Positions 27,146 to 36,987 are shown, numbered from the stretch's first letter. The stretch is 64,000 bases of DNA from Thalassoglobus polymorphus (GCF_007744255.1 NZ_CP036267.1:2979500-3043499); one strand, 5' to 3'. A program made the numbers and translations. Notes: a model not told the origin generated them from the letters alone.

Positions 27146-30100
27146 TCAACGAATCCCAATATTCCTGGCTGTCACGATGGGCTCCCTACTGATGCTCTCA
27201 GCTGTGAATCAGGTTCTTAGTCAGGATCTCGATGAGCGTCTGGAGAAAGATCTCTCAGGAAAAGTCGATGAAATCACAAGCGAGGAGCATCTCGTCACCT
27301 GGCTTCCAACAGTAACGGCTGCCAAGGAGAAGACCCGGATTCATCGAGCCCCAATTCTTGTTATCGGAGGGGCTGACTGGTGTGAACCGTGCCATCTTTT
27401 GAAAAAAGAACTGGCAGCCCCTTCAGTTCAATCTGAGCTGGAGCGGTGGGTTCCGGTCTATCTGGATGTAGAAAAAGAAGTGCAGACTGCTCGTGAATTG
27501 AACATGAGTTCAATTCCTGCACTCAGATTGCTCACTCCCGATGGCCGAGTTGTGGCCTCGATGCACGGAGTGATTCCAGCGGATGAACTCGCCATCTGGC
27601 TATCGGACCATTACGACTCAGCTGCGCAAACTTACTTAGGAGACTTAACTCAGCGAGGAACACCTAGTGCAATTGCAGTTGTACGCATCGTCCGTGAGTT
27701 CGGGAAACGTGATGCGGCTCTTCGGGAAGCTGCGATCACGCGGCTTGTGCCATTTCCGGAGATTGCAGCAGCTCATGTCGTCGCCAAATTGAGAGACGGA
27801 ACGCTTTCGGAACGACTCTCTTCTCTTGAGTTGCTCTCGGTCTGGAAGGCGCCTGTTGATCAAATCGATCCTTGGATTCCAGAGTCCGTGAATGAAAGTC
27901 GGTTAGCGAAACTCAACACGTGGTTGGAAAACCAAAGCAGCGGAACGAATCAAGCAAACGATGGTCTGACACCTGTCGAAATTGTTGAAGCGGAGCGTCT
28001 GCTGCGACTGATGGTAACGGTCGATGCGGCAGCCGCAGCTTCGATGCGAGAGCAACTCTCCCGAATGGGAAATGGTGTCCTCCCGTTTCTAAAAGAAGCC
28101 CTTCTCTCAACAGATGATCCCGTCGACACAGAAAGGCTCACAGCAGCACGTTATCGATTGGCTGCCACCGGAGGGCGTGTACTCACATGGCCGGGTGGTT
28201 TGGAGCGAATGGCTTCATCGGACTTTGACGAAAAGGTCCAAGCTGTTGATGAATTTGCCAAGATGGCAACCCATGACGACGAGGAGTTGTTGCTCGCGCT
28301 CTTTGCAGACTCGTCTCCGTTAGTTCGTGAAATTGCAATTCGAACACTTCAGCGTGTTAGCGGAAAAAGTGCGAACGGTGCTCTTGTTAAACTTCTGAAA
28401 GACCCCGATCCGAATGTCCGTGCTGCTGTGCTGAAACAGCTGGCTGAAGAGCCAAGCCCAGCACTGGTCACTAAAATCTCAGAATATGTCGCAGAAGAAA
28501 CCGATCCAGATTTAATCGTGCATGCCATCCGGTTCCTGCGAGAAATCAACAATCGTTCTGCGGTCGAAGCTTTGACTCCGCTGTTTCACCATGTCAGTTG
28601 GAGAGTCCGTGCGGATGCGGTCGATGCGGTGACACGGCTCGTTCAGAAAAGTGAAATCAGGAAACAAGTCGATGTCTTAACGATTCAAGATGCGTTCCGC
28701 GAACGACTTCGAGATGAGGATGGTTTCGTCGTCAGCCGGGCCGTTGCCGGGCTTAACATACTGAGCACCAATGAGGCATTGGACGAATTAATCGAAACCG
28801 TTCATCGGCACCCGGAACTGGCATCCGAAGTGATCAACATGCTTGTCCAGAATTCAAGCTATCGATATCGATTGCAAACACACCTCAAAGATTTTTGCAC
28901 TCACGAAAACCCAACTGTGCGGTCCGCAGCAATCTCAGGACTAATTTTCCATCTTGAATCAGGAGCCGAAGCGGAAGCCTATTCGGCTTTGGAAGACGAG
29001 GAGCAGGCAGTACGAATTTCGGCACTTGAAGCACTTTTTCGCTTCACATTGCAAGACATTCAATTGAAGTTGAACTCGACATCAAACCTTGATAGTCACA
29101 ATCTGGGGAGTCACAGTGAATCGCAAACGAGTGGATTCATTGCGAATGCGTTGAACTTCTTGAACGGCTCGAAGTCGAAAAAAGGAACTTCAGAGAAAGA
29201 CTCTGTTGCTGCCGATCAAAGTGGTTCCGCTCAGGACGAAGAACTTCTGCGGATTCGAAATGACAAGACATTAGAGGAATGGATCTACAATCTCTCAGTC
29301 CCTGCGCATGAGTTACTCGATTCTAACAGCCCACAAGAACGCTTGGCTGCCGCTCGCTTTCTCGCTCTTCTAGGAGATGAAGATGCGATGAAAATTCTCC
29401 TGAAGTTTGCGGAACAAAGACATTATGCGGAGCAAATTTCAAATCTCTTCCCGGGGCTTCTGTGGGCAGAAAAAGAGTCCCTGACGAATGAACTTCTGAA
29501 AGTAGCAATATCTCAAGATGAAATTATCGTCATCGCCACACAATTAGCGGAAGGAGTCGATCAGCGAGCAACTCAATTGCTGTGGAGCTTGCTTGAGACT
29601 CCCAACGCCAACGGGCATTTGGTCAATTCAATGCACCTGATTTTTCTCAGCGAATACTTCTCAGCGAGTAAATATAATCTGAACGAAGCTTCAGCCTCAG
29701 AACTGAAAGTATTTCATGAAGCGATGAAGAAAATCGTAACGGAAGGATCAAAATGGCAACAACTTGCAGCGTTTCAACTTGAAGTCGCCGCCGATCCGAA
29801 ATTAGCTGCGACCTTGGCTGAAACGATCTTTGACGATATAGAGCAGTCGACAGAATTGCGGCAGCAAGCACTGAAAGTGTTGCTATGGTCTGAAGGAAAG
29901 AGCGCTGCCCAGAGTCGATCGTACAGTTTACTGGAATCCGAAGAGGAATTGTTTGCTGAGACAGCTCTGGCTTATCTGGCACTCGAAAAAGATGGAGTTG
30001 CCTCCCTGAGCGGTGGGGTTGTGATCTACTCCTACAATACTGATGGCGATGATTATCATTATAGGGAGCCGAAACCGATCGTCCCGGAAGCTCCTGAAGG

Positions 30101-30461
30101 ACTCACTCTCGAACAATTAGAAAAGTTCACAGAGAGTTCGGATCCGCAGGTCTTGGCACAAGTCGGATACTTCCAGACACTACTGGGTGAAACATCCTAT
30201 TTGCCCGCACTCATCGCCGTCTGGGAAGGGAACGGACAAGATGAAAGATATCGTCGGTTACTCTATCGCGCATTAGCTCGCGTGAACGATCCTCAATATT
30301 TTTCAATTCTCGAAGAGATCTACACTCAGATTCAAAGCCAGGAATATCCTGAACCTAGCATTAAAGAATTTTATTGGACAATCCGGATCATGACCGGTCC
30401 TGAACTCTTACAACTTAGAAAAGAGATCCGTGATACACACGGTGCTGAAACTTTGCAGTAA
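27138..30461 (+). CDS. Thioredoxin-domain protein with long HEAT-repeat array
   Basis: A 1107-residue exported or membrane-anchored protein (N-terminal hydrophobic segment IPIFLAVTMGSLLMLSAV). Residues about 72-165 are thioredoxin-like with the active site ADWCEPCHLL (C82, C85) and the cis-proline segment SSIPALRLL. From about residue 185 to the end, helical repeats of HEAT/PBS type recur (SPLVREIAIRTLQRVSGK, DPNVRAAVLKQLAEE, WRVRADAVDAVTRLV, VRISALEALFRF, PQERLAAARFLALLG). A charged low-complexity insert sits near residues 660-700. The ATG overlaps the cytochrome stop (8 bp), so translation is coupled. It probably supplies reducing or isomerising power to the cytochrome or to the VWA proteins on a scaffold; that role is inference. 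Confidence 0.86.
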   Translation: MSSQRIPIFLAVTMGSLLMLSAVNQVLSQDLDERLEKDLSGKVDEITSEEHLVTWLPTVTAAKEKTRIHRAPILVIGGADWCEPCHLLKKELAAPSVQSELERWVPVYLDVEKEVQTARELNMSSIPALRLLTPDGRVVASMHGVIPADELAIWLSDHYDSAAQTYLGDLTQRGTPSAIAVVRIVREFGKRDAALREAAITRLVPFPEIAAAHVVAKLRDGTLSERLSSLELLSVWKAPVDQIDPWIPESVNESRLAKLNTWLENQSSGTNQANDGLTPVEIVEAERLLRLMVTVDAAAAASMREQLSRMGNGVLPFLKEALLSTDDPVDTERLTAARYRLAATGGRVLTWPGGLERMASSDFDEKVQAVDEFAKMATHDDEELLLALFADSSPLVREIAIRTLQRVSGKSANGALVKLLKDPDPNVRAAVLKQLAEEPSPALVTKISEYVAEETDPDLIVHAIRFLREINNRSAVEALTPLFHHVSWRVRADAVDAVTRLVQKSEIRKQVDVLTIQDAFRERLRDEDGFVVSRAVAGLNILSTNEALDELIETVHRHPELASEVINMLVQNSSYRYRLQTHLKDFCTHENPTVRSAAISGLIFHLESGAEAEAYSALEDEEQAVRISALEALFRFTLQDIQLKLNSTSNLDSHNLGSHSESQTSGFIANALNFLNGSKSKKGTSEKDSVAADQSGSAQDEELLRIRNDKTLEEWIYNLSVPAHELLDSNSPQERLAAARFLALLGDEDAMKILLKFAEQRHYAEQISNLFPGLLWAEKESLTNELLKVAISQDEIIVIATQLAEGVDQRATQLLWSLLETPNANGHLVNSMHLIFLSEYFSASKYNLNEASASELKVFHEAMKKIVTEGSKWQQLAAFQLEVAADPKLAATLAETIFDDIEQSTELRQQALKVLLWSEGKSAAQSRSYSLLESEEELFAETALAYLALEKDGVASLSGGVVIYSYNTDGDDYHYREPKPIVPEAPEGLTLEQLEKFTESSDPQVLAQVGYFQTLLGETSYLPALIAVWEGNGQDERYRRLLYRALARVNDPQYFSILEEIYTQIQSQEYPEPSIKEFYWTIRIMTGPELLQLRKEIRDTHGAETLQ

Positions 30462-30498
30462 GACATCGACATGTCAGACAACGACAGTAAGACATCGA
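30457..30498 (+). repeat. 15-bp direct duplication downstream of HEAT gene
   Basis: CAGTAAGACATCGAC occurs at 30457-30471 and again at 30484-30498. The first copy includes the TAA stop of the thioredoxin/HEAT gene. It is probably a small local duplication. Confidence 0.7.
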
Positions 30499-30549
30499 CT
30501 TTAAAAAGAAGCTCACGCTGAGACCATCGATTTTCACAAGGCCAATCAC

Positions 30550-31494
30550 ATGAAACCGCTCTCACTGATTCTCTGCCTGCTTGGTAGTTTTGCCTATCTT
30601 ACTTCTCCCTGCTTAGCTCAAATCGGTGAACCCGATTCGCCAGGAACGATCACTGGGACCGGGAAGGCGACTCTCAAAGTCAGGCCGGAGCGGATGCGAC
30701 TCTCCATCGACCTGTCCAGCCGTGGCTCGGAGATCGACAAAGCTGTCAAAGCACTTCAAGACCGAATTGACGCCGCCAGAATACAGATCAAGGCCTTAGG
30801 AGCAATTGAAGAGACTCTTCAAAACACACCACCAAAGATTGACACTCAGAAATCGTTGCAGCATGAACAAATGCGAGCCCAACTCGCAGAAAGCCTGGGG
30901 CGGGCCGGCAGGTCGGATGACGAAACGGACGTTGATACGCTGATCATTGTGAGTTCAAGCATGTCAGCGGAATGGGATTTGGCTGGACTCTCCGATCAAG
31001 AGCTACTCGTCAAATCGTTCACGATTCAAAAGCAGGTGCGCGATGCGAAACTCGCCAAGGACGATGACAAATCACAACTCTCCCCAGAAGAACAGGAGTT
31101 GCTAGAGGAAGCTCAGATGTTTGGACGTTATTCATCAGGCAGTGAAGACGAGGATGGCCCGGAGTTCTTCTTCTACAGCACCGTCAAAAAAGAAGACTAT
31201 GAAAGCGCACTCAAAAGCGCGGTCTCTCGCGCCAAGAAGCAGGCGAGTCTGCTCGCGACGTCGGCAGGTGTCGAACTGGGGGGAATTCAGGAACTACGAC
31301 TGGGCGGGGAGTTTGACTTAGGATTTGAATACTCAGGAGGGTACGGGTACGGAGCAAGATCGAGTCTTCTGAAACTGCAGGCGTTTCAAGCAGAACAGGA
31401 AGTTGATCGAGAAACACCTCTCGCTTACGGAATTGAAGCGAGTGAGCTGACCATTTCCATTGAGGTGACTGCTGGCTACAACATCAAAGAGTAG
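30550..31494 (+). CDS. SIMPL-domain (DUF541) periplasmic protein
   Basis: A 314-residue secreted protein: signal peptide ending TSPCLAQ, then a SIMPL/DUF541 domain beginning GTITGTGKATLKVRPERMRLSIDLSSRGSEIDKAV and ending ASELTISIEVTAGYNI. An acidic insert (EEAQMFGRYSSGSEDEDG) lies in the middle. The family forms periplasmic or outer-membrane-associated oligomers of uncertain role, linked in some bacteria to stress tolerance. It is the last gene of the co-oriented block, 88 bp after the HEAT gene, and is followed by a strong hairpin. Confidence 0.85.
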   Translation: MKPLSLILCLLGSFAYLTSPCLAQIGEPDSPGTITGTGKATLKVRPERMRLSIDLSSRGSEIDKAVKALQDRIDAARIQIKALGAIEETLQNTPPKIDTQKSLQHEQMRAQLAESLGRAGRSDDETDVDTLIIVSSSMSAEWDLAGLSDQELLVKSFTIQKQVRDAKLAKDDDKSQLSPEEQELLEEAQMFGRYSSGSEDEDGPEFFFYSTVKKEDYESALKSAVSRAKKQASLLATSAGVELGGIQELRLGGEFDLGFEYSGGYGYGARSSLLKLQAFQAEQEVDRETPLAYGIEASELTISIEVTAGYNIKE

Positions 31495-31522
31495 AGAGTC
31501 GAATCGTCACGGCGACCAAACA

Positions 31523-31559
31523 AAGAGCTCTCGGAATCGATTCGATTTCGAGAGCTCTT
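31523..31559. terminator. Strong bidirectional terminator hairpin
   Basis: AAGAGCTCTCG and CGAGAGCTCTT are perfect 11-bp arms around a 15-base loop, in the 81-bp gap between the SIMPL gene and the convergent mutarotase. A-rich sequence on the left and a TTAATCTTT tail on the right suit termination in both directions. Confidence 0.85.
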
Positions 31560-31575
31560 AATCTTTCGACTCTGT

Positions 31576-32700
31576 TTATTCAGCGGAGAAAGAATAGACA
31601 CACTCGTGTCTGTACTCTTCCCACGGCTTCAGGACGATGCTTGGGAATGTCGGTTGATTAATGGAATCAGGGTAAAATTGTGTTTCCAGACAGATCGCAC
31701 TCCGATGGGGATAAGTTTTTCCCAGTTTGCCAGTTTGTCCTTTCAGGAAATTCCCCGAGTAGAACTGGACTCCCGGCTGATCCGTCTTGACTGTCAGAAC
31801 GCGCCCGCTCGCTGGGTCTTTCAACTTTGCGGCGATTCGCAAGTTGCCAGCCTCCCCATCAATCACAAAGTTGTGGTCATAGCCAATTGTTGGGCCATCA
31901 TCGAATTTTTCGATACGCTCACCAATGACCTGTGGGGATAAGAAATCTAACGGAGTTCCAGTAACACTTTCGATTTCTCCGGTCGGAATCAATGTTTCAT
32001 CAACCGGAGTGTATTGGCGACAGGACAACATCAGTTCATGATTGAGAACAGTTGGGCTCCCTGCACCTGCGAGATTAAAGTAAGAATGGTTCGTTAAATT
32101 CACGGGAGTCGATTGATCGGTGGATGCCCAATACCGGATCTGTAAATCGTTCGTAGCTTTGTGAAGCAGGAATTCAACTTTGCAGGAAAGCGTTCCCGGA
32201 TACCCTTCTTCTCCATGCGGAGAAACGTAACGCAAATGAACGCCCTGCCCCTCTGCGTTTTCGAAAGGCCGAGCCTTCCAAACGACCTTGTCTAAACTCC
32301 GCTCGACACCGCCGTGCAGATGGTTCGGTTCGTTGTTAATCGCCAACGTGTAATCTCGACCGTTGAGATGAAACTTTCCCTTGGCGATCCGGTTTGCCAC
32401 ACGTCCCGTTGTACAGCCAAAGTATTGATTCTCTTCAGACTCGTACCCAGCCACATCATCGAAGCCAAGAACAACATCGGCGAAGTTCCCATTTTTGTCT
32501 GGAGCATCGATTCGGACAATAGTCGCACCTCGGGTCATGATGTCGACTTTCATCCCGTTCTGGTTTTCAAGCGTATACAGATCAACCGGAGTTCCATCTT
32601 TCGTTTTGCCAAAAGGTTGAGCGACCGGAACATCTGAAAAAGAAATGGAAGTTGTCAGAAACGTCGCCATCACGGCTACGTAGAATTGTAATCTCCACAT
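31576..32700 (-). CDS. galM: Secreted aldose 1-epimerase (galactose mutarotase)
   Basis: A 374-residue exported mutarotase that interconverts alpha and beta anomers of hexoses. A signal peptide (MWRLQFYVAVMATFLTTSISFS) is followed by the galactose mutarotase beta-sandwich: TTGRVANRIAKGKF, NNEPNHLHGG with H127/H129, VNLTNHSYFNLAG with the catalytic histidine, and LETQFYPDSINQP with the catalytic glutamate. The ATG at 32700 has GGAG nine bases upstream; in-frame starts at 32709 and 32757 are less well placed. Periplasmic mutarotases commonly accompany polysaccharide use. It is monocistronic and convergent with SIMPL. Confidence 0.93.
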   Translation of the reverse strand: MWRLQFYVAVMATFLTTSISFSDVPVAQPFGKTKDGTPVDLYTLENQNGMKVDIMTRGATIVRIDAPDKNGNFADVVLGFDDVAGYESEENQYFGCTTGRVANRIAKGKFHLNGRDYTLAINNEPNHLHGGVERSLDKVVWKARPFENAEGQGVHLRYVSPHGEEGYPGTLSCKVEFLLHKATNDLQIRYWASTDQSTPVNLTNHSYFNLAGAGSPTVLNHELMLSCRQYTPVDETLIPTGEIESVTGTPLDFLSPQVIGERIEKFDDGPTIGYDHNFVIDGEAGNLRIAAKLKDPASGRVLTVKTDQPGVQFYSGNFLKGQTGKLGKTYPHRSAICLETQFYPDSINQPTFPSIVLKPWEEYRHECVYSFSAE

Positions 32701-32823
32701 GAATCTCATCTCCGAATCAAATTGACCTTGTTCGTTCAAACCGATGAATGAGCTCAAACGGAGTCGTTTTCAAATTCACTTACGAGACCAACTTCGTGGA
32801 GTTTCACGACTTTGGCAGGAATG

Positions 32824-32862
32824 TCACTTCACGGACACAACACACACTGAAGATGCACTGCG
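32824..32862 (-). repeat. Family B fragment, diverged
   Basis: CACTTCACGGACACAACAC with a following ACTGAAGATG stretch matches the CTTCACGGGCACAAAAACATTGAAAATG end of the tandem family B units. Only this end is recognisable; the rest of the 32701-32955 gap shows no gene. Confidence 0.4.
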
Positions 32863-32955
32863 AAAACCGGAATCAGGGAGCGACATTCAGTATCTGCAAT
32901 CTGCCTGACCCGCGCCTGGCAGTTGACCGCCGTTTAGCAGGAGACTGCCGGTTGC

Positions 32956-33618
32956 CTACCCGCTTTCGAATTCAACTCTGTCACTTGAGCTCACCACAGA
33001 TTCTGAGGTTCCATTCGCGTCGAAACAAGCGACTTCGTCAAGAATTGGTTTCGCTGTGCGATACCGTTGAAAGAGGCTGGCCAGAAGTTTGAGAATGAAA
33101 CGCCCAATATTTCCGGTAAAGAACGCTTCATTCAGAAACAAAAATGCGACCAGGAACATACTAAATGCTACCCAGGTCCATCGAGTTCTCAAATCTCCGG
33201 GTTCAGCAAGACGTGTGAGAAGATCATCGTACCACTGCCCTTGAAACGATTCAGTTCGTCGAGAAATCAATGGAATGCGAGCGTCGTAATTTAAGGTCTT
33301 TTCGACTTGGATCTGGACGCTGCCCTGAGTTGCAAGTGAGAACTCTTTCTTAGCCAACCGGGATACAAAATCTGGATCCTTGACGATCGCATCGGCAACA
33401 CGATTGAGGTGATGGATTTCCTGATCTGCCTGTGAGATTGAACCCTGAATCTCATGTGACTGTTTCTGAAGATCTGATAATTCCACCCAGCGAGGTGCGA
33501 GAGTAATCAGCGCATAAAGAGAACTCGCAGAGAGGAGTGTGATCCAAAAAGCCATTGAGATCGCAATCGACTCAATCGGATGAAGACTCCGGTCAGCAGA
33601 TTGTAATTCGACCTTCAT
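32956..33618 (-). CDS. Coiled-coil membrane protein, FtsB/DivIC-like N-terminus
   Basis: A 220-residue protein with a membrane helix (about 20-42), a coiled coil (LSDLQKQSHEIQGSISQADQEIHHLNRV) and then DPDFVSRLAKKEFSLATQGSVQI, the order seen in FtsB/DivIC septum-formation proteins (helix, coiled coil, DPxxIExxAR). It differs by having a second hydrophobic segment (WVAFSMFLVAFLFLNEAFFTG) and a long charged tail. Function unknown. It is the downstream gene of a two-gene unit with 33680-34564 (61 bp apart). Confidence 0.6.
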   Translation of the reverse strand: MKVELQSADRSLHPIESIAISMAFWITLLSASSLYALITLAPRWVELSDLQKQSHEIQGSISQADQEIHHLNRVADAIVKDPDFVSRLAKKEFSLATQGSVQIQVEKTLNYDARIPLISRRTESFQGQWYDDLLTRLAEPGDLRTRWTWVAFSMFLVAFLFLNEAFFTGNIGRFILKLLASLFQRYRTAKPILDEVACFDANGTSESVVSSSDRVEFESG

Positions 33619-33679
33619 CTACGCCCTCGTCGAAATGCAGACATTGCAAAAAATGTCTGCCAGAGATCGCTGACCAGAA

Positions 33680-34564
33680 TTACTGGCCAGCCAAGGCAGG
33701 CTTTCGTGCTGAAGCGTCCGACTGACTTGAATCAACAAGATTTCGATTCTTTTCCAATGAGGTTTCAAGGTCGATGTAGTCCTTGACCAACTTCACTCGC
33801 AGGTCGTGAACATCGGAAAGAACAAGATTTCGTTCGTCTTCGAGTTTTCGAAGCGTCTCGACAAGCCCGTCAAGAACTTGTTGGCTGGCTCCCATTGGGG
33901 CATCTGCATCTCCGTTGAGTTCAGCCAAACGCTGATCCATGATGACCTGGGAGGCAGCCAATTGTTTCGTCATTAGACTTTCTTGTTCCTGCTGCATCCG
34001 GAACTTCGTCCCGATCAGAATGAGTTGCGCTTCCAAATCTGCGACTGTCGAAAGCCAGTTTGAGGGAAGAGTGTCTCTGACGTGGTATTTCCCCTGTGGC
34101 CACGATTGTGCTTCTCCTGGGTAGGCAGGTCGTAGAAGTCGACCCGCAGCACGGTCAGCATCGAGTTGGTCCAGTTCGAATTCTCCGATGTAGGTGCTGG
34201 CGTCTCCGTTTTCTGCGAAAGCGTAAATTCGGGGTGGTTTTGCAGGGTCAAAACTTCGACCTAACCCAGAACTCCTGCCGACTCCAATTTGAATTCCATT
34301 CTGGCCAGCGAGTGGAACAGACTGTGGTGCGTCCCAGACTTCCCCCCAGGCAAATGTTTTCTGTTGATATTCGCCTTCCAGATTGGCGACTTTCGTTCGA
34401 ATTTTATCGAGTTGATCAGTGCTGGTGGTCAACTTCTCTTGACGCTGCTCGACTTCCGCCTGCCATTTGCTACGGATATCCAGAGACATTGTCGTCAGGA
34501 GAATCGCAGCAGGAGCAAGGACAACAACAATCAGTCCAAGTGCGATCTTACCAGAAATGTGCAT
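33680..34564 (-). CDS. Membrane-anchored coiled-coil protein, unknown function
   Basis: A 294-residue protein with one N-terminal membrane helix (IALGLIVVVLAPAAILLTTM), two coiled-coil stretches (about residues 33-66 and 175-280) and between them a beta-rich domain (IQIGVGRSSGLG, PRIYAFAENG, TYIGEFELDQLDADRAAGRLLRP). I recognise no family; proteins of this form appear restricted to planctomycetes as far as I can judge. Co-oriented with the FtsB-like gene just downstream, so an envelope or cell-shape role is possible but is inference. Confidence 0.75.
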   Translation of the reverse strand: MHISGKIALGLIVVVLAPAAILLTTMSLDIRSKWQAEVEQRQEKLTTSTDQLDKIRTKVANLEGEYQQKTFAWGEVWDAPQSVPLAGQNGIQIGVGRSSGLGRSFDPAKPPRIYAFAENGDASTYIGEFELDQLDADRAAGRLLRPAYPGEAQSWPQGKYHVRDTLPSNWLSTVADLEAQLILIGTKFRMQQEQESLMTKQLAASQVIMDQRLAELNGDADAPMGASQQVLDGLVETLRKLEDERNLVLSDVHDLRVKLVKDYIDLETSLEKNRNLVDSSQSDASARKPALAGQ

Positions 34565-35026
34565 GAGTTTGCCTTTGCTTCACTCAATTCAAACGACTTT
34601 AAAATCAATTGCAAGCCTGCTGAGATCGTACTCCTTTACTGAAAGTACGATCTCCCGTTTAGACCTTGCTAGAGCTTATAGGATTCATTCGAGACTGAAA
34701 CTGACAAACATCCTCACTCGTCGAGGAGCCAAATTCAGGTTTCGAACCAGTTCTCAATTGTCTTTGTGCCGCAAATAGAGAACGTTCACTCCCGACCAGG
34801 ATGATCGATTTAATTAGTTTCCAGTATTGAAAACAGACCGAATCGTTCGTTTTCTTAATCGGCGTCTACAACAACGAGACCACAACGATCCCGAGAAATG
34901 TCAGACAATACCGGTTCTCACGTTTGAGGCACCCTCTAGCAAAGTATCGCTGAATTCTGGCCACGGTCAAGAAATGCTGCCGAAATCTTTCAATTCCGAC
35001 AGCAGTTTACGTCGTTACGACTGCGA
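34565..35026. other. 462-bp gap with a partial family A repeat
   Basis: The gap between the coiled-coil protein start and the HtrA stop (same strand) holds a family A 3' half at about 34709-34757 (AAATTCAGGTTTCGAACCAG then TTCTCAA). I see no gene in the rest. Confidence 0.5.
34709..34757 (+). repeat. Family A repeat, 3' half only
   Basis: TCCTCACTCGTCGAGGAGCC, AAATTCAGGTTTCGAACCAG and TTCTCAA align with the centre and right arm of family A. The left arm is not convincingly present, so this is a decayed or truncated copy. Confidence 0.5.
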
Positions 35027-36427
35027 TTATCGTTGAGAAACAAGCAAAGGGAAGTGGCCGAAGAGCGTTTCCCCGTTACGAACGATGTAAAACTTCAGAG
35101 GTCCGATAGTTTTCAGCTGCGGGTGGTTGAGCACATATTCGATGTTTTCATCGTTTGTTGTTTCCCAAATGTGCAGCCCGACAAGAATGTCACCTTTACG
35201 AATTCCCTTCGTGTAGGCTGGCCCGTTGACCCGAACATCTGAGACTTGCAGACCTCCGTGATAAGGCTGTCCGGCGAGTGAAACTTCACTTGGAAGTTTT
35301 GACAGCTTCAATCCCAGCAGGTTCCAGGACTTTTCGATCACACTTTTCGAAGTCACCTGCTTCTGTGTCACGGTTCGACTTGGGACCGTCTGACGTCCAG
35401 CGACAGCTCTCGACGCAGAGACTGACGACACAACCAGATCCAGAGTCTTTTCTTCATCTGCCCGTTTAACGACGAGTTCAACTTTCTCACCCGGTTTCTT
35501 TCCAATGAGTGAGCGTTCCAAGTCTGCGGCATCGACGACGTCAACAGTACCAGACTTGAGGATGATGTCGCCGTCCTCCAGACCGGCAGCGGCTCCGGGG
35601 GAGTTGGCAACAGTCGACTGCACAACAAGCTTGCGATCTCGTCCGTTCTTATAATCAAGAGCACGGATACCGTGGTATGTCTGATAATGGCGTTCAATGT
35701 TGATCAGGCGAGCCACGATCTTTCGTGCATCATCGATAGGAATCGCAAACCCAATCCGCTGAGCACCCGCTCGGATGGCAACATTGATCCCGATGACTTC
35801 ACCATCTGCATTGAGAAGAGGTCCGCCACTGTTACCTGGATTGATCGCAGCGTCGATCTGGATCAAATTTTGGTAAGATTGCTCTTCGTTGACTTCAACA
35901 TCACGGGACTGATGGCTAATGATACCTTGAGTCACTGTTGACTCGTAGCCGTAGGCATTCCCAATCGCAATAACATCTTCCCCGAGCATCAGGTCTGAAG
36001 ATGAGCCCATTTTAGCAACGGTGAGCGGCTTGACGGCGTCCACCTTGATGATCGCCAGATCCTGTCGAGAGTCATACGCCAACACGCGGCCGTCATATTC
36101 GGTGCCGTCGTATGTCGTAATTCTCAAACGCTCGACATCTTGCACAACATGATAGTTAGTGACAAGATACCCACGTTCATCGATGACGATGCCCGTTCCC
36201 ATCCCATTAATTTTCGAAGACTTCCCCGCAGAGAAGACGACGTCCAGGGATTTCTGGCGTTTTTCGGTATGTATGTTCACACTCGATTTCAATGCCTCTG
36301 CGACAATGCGAGTCCGCATCGTATCTCGCAAAGAGTGAAATTCACTCTCTTCGGCACGAAGACTTGTTGCGAGTGCGACAATGATGAGTGTCAAACATGT
36401 TCCAGCTTGACGTAAACTATTCGTCAT
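35027..36427 (-). CDS. HtrA/DegP-type periplasmic serine protease with two PDZ domains
   Basis: A 466-residue exported quality-control protease. Signal peptide CLTLIIVALATSLRA; trypsin-like domain with the triad H93 (TNYHVVQD), D123 (RQDLAIIKVD) and S200 (AAINPGNSGGPLL). A first PDZ follows (GIRALDYKNGRDRKLVVQSTVANSPGAAAGLEDGD region), then a Ser/Thr/Val-rich linker and a second, weaker PDZ (GLQVSDVRVNGPAYTKGIRKGDILVG). Starts at 36460 and 36565 are also in frame, but 36427 gives a clean signal peptide. It is divergent from the TPR gene. Confidence 0.92.
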   Translation of the reverse strand: MTNSLRQAGTCLTLIIVALATSLRAEESEFHSLRDTMRTRIVAEALKSSVNIHTEKRQKSLDVVFSAGKSSKINGMGTGIVIDERGYLVTNYHVVQDVERLRITTYDGTEYDGRVLAYDSRQDLAIIKVDAVKPLTVAKMGSSSDLMLGEDVIAIGNAYGYESTVTQGIISHQSRDVEVNEEQSYQNLIQIDAAINPGNSGGPLLNADGEVIGINVAIRAGAQRIGFAIPIDDARKIVARLINIERHYQTYHGIRALDYKNGRDRKLVVQSTVANSPGAAAGLEDGDIILKSGTVDVVDAADLERSLIGKKPGEKVELVVKRADEEKTLDLVVSSVSASRAVAGRQTVPSRTVTQKQVTSKSVIEKSWNLLGLKLSKLPSEVSLAGQPYHGGLQVSDVRVNGPAYTKGIRKGDILVGLHIWETTNDENIEYVLNHPQLKTIGPLKFYIVRNGETLFGHFPLLVSQR

Positions 36428-36681
36428 CTGCGGACCTGTTTCAGGTGAAGCCGAGTCCATAGTTGGCGAGATCCTTCTGCTTGACCGGAGTTCATTCCGT
36501 TGATCTCCCACAAGCTCAAACATCGGAAGTGAGTCAACACCCCCTTGAAACCACTGGGAGATCAACTCATAACTTGCCTAATCGACAACTGTCAGTTTGG
36601 GTAAACTGAAACACGTTGTTCATTTCCAGCCCCGGATTTCATTAGAATTTCATATTCACAATTCAAGATCGATTGAGAGAG

Positions 36682-36987
36682 ATGTCACGCAGAGAAAAAA
36701 TCCACTCTATGTTGCAAGAATCGCCGGAAGATATTTTCCTCAACTACGCGTATGCGATGGAATTACTTAAAGAGGGAGAAATCGAACTGGCCCAAAAAGC
36801 TTTTGCTAAAGTTCGAGAACTCAACCCGGACTACGTTCCAGCTTATTTCCAAGAGGCACAGATGTTGTCACAAGATGATCGCATCGAAGAAGCCCGATCC
36901 CTACTGGAGTCGGGGATCAAAGTCGCCCGAAAAACGCGTGACGATCATGCTTTGGGAGAGATGACAGAGTACATGGAAAATTTGTAA
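36682..36987 (+). CDS. Small TPR protein
   Basis: A 101-residue cytoplasmic protein made of about two and a half tetratricopeptide-like helix pairs: DIFLNYAYAMELLKEGEIELAQKAFAKVRELNPDYVPAYFQEAQML carries the W/L-G-Y-A-F-A-P spacing of TPRs. Likely a protein-protein adaptor; the partner is unknown. The ATG at 36682 follows GAGAGAG. It is divergent from HtrA. Confidence 0.8.
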   Translation: MSRREKIHSMLQESPEDIFLNYAYAMELLKEGEIELAQKAFAKVRELNPDYVPAYFQEAQMLSQDDRIEEARSLLESGIKVARKTRDDHALGEMTEYMENL

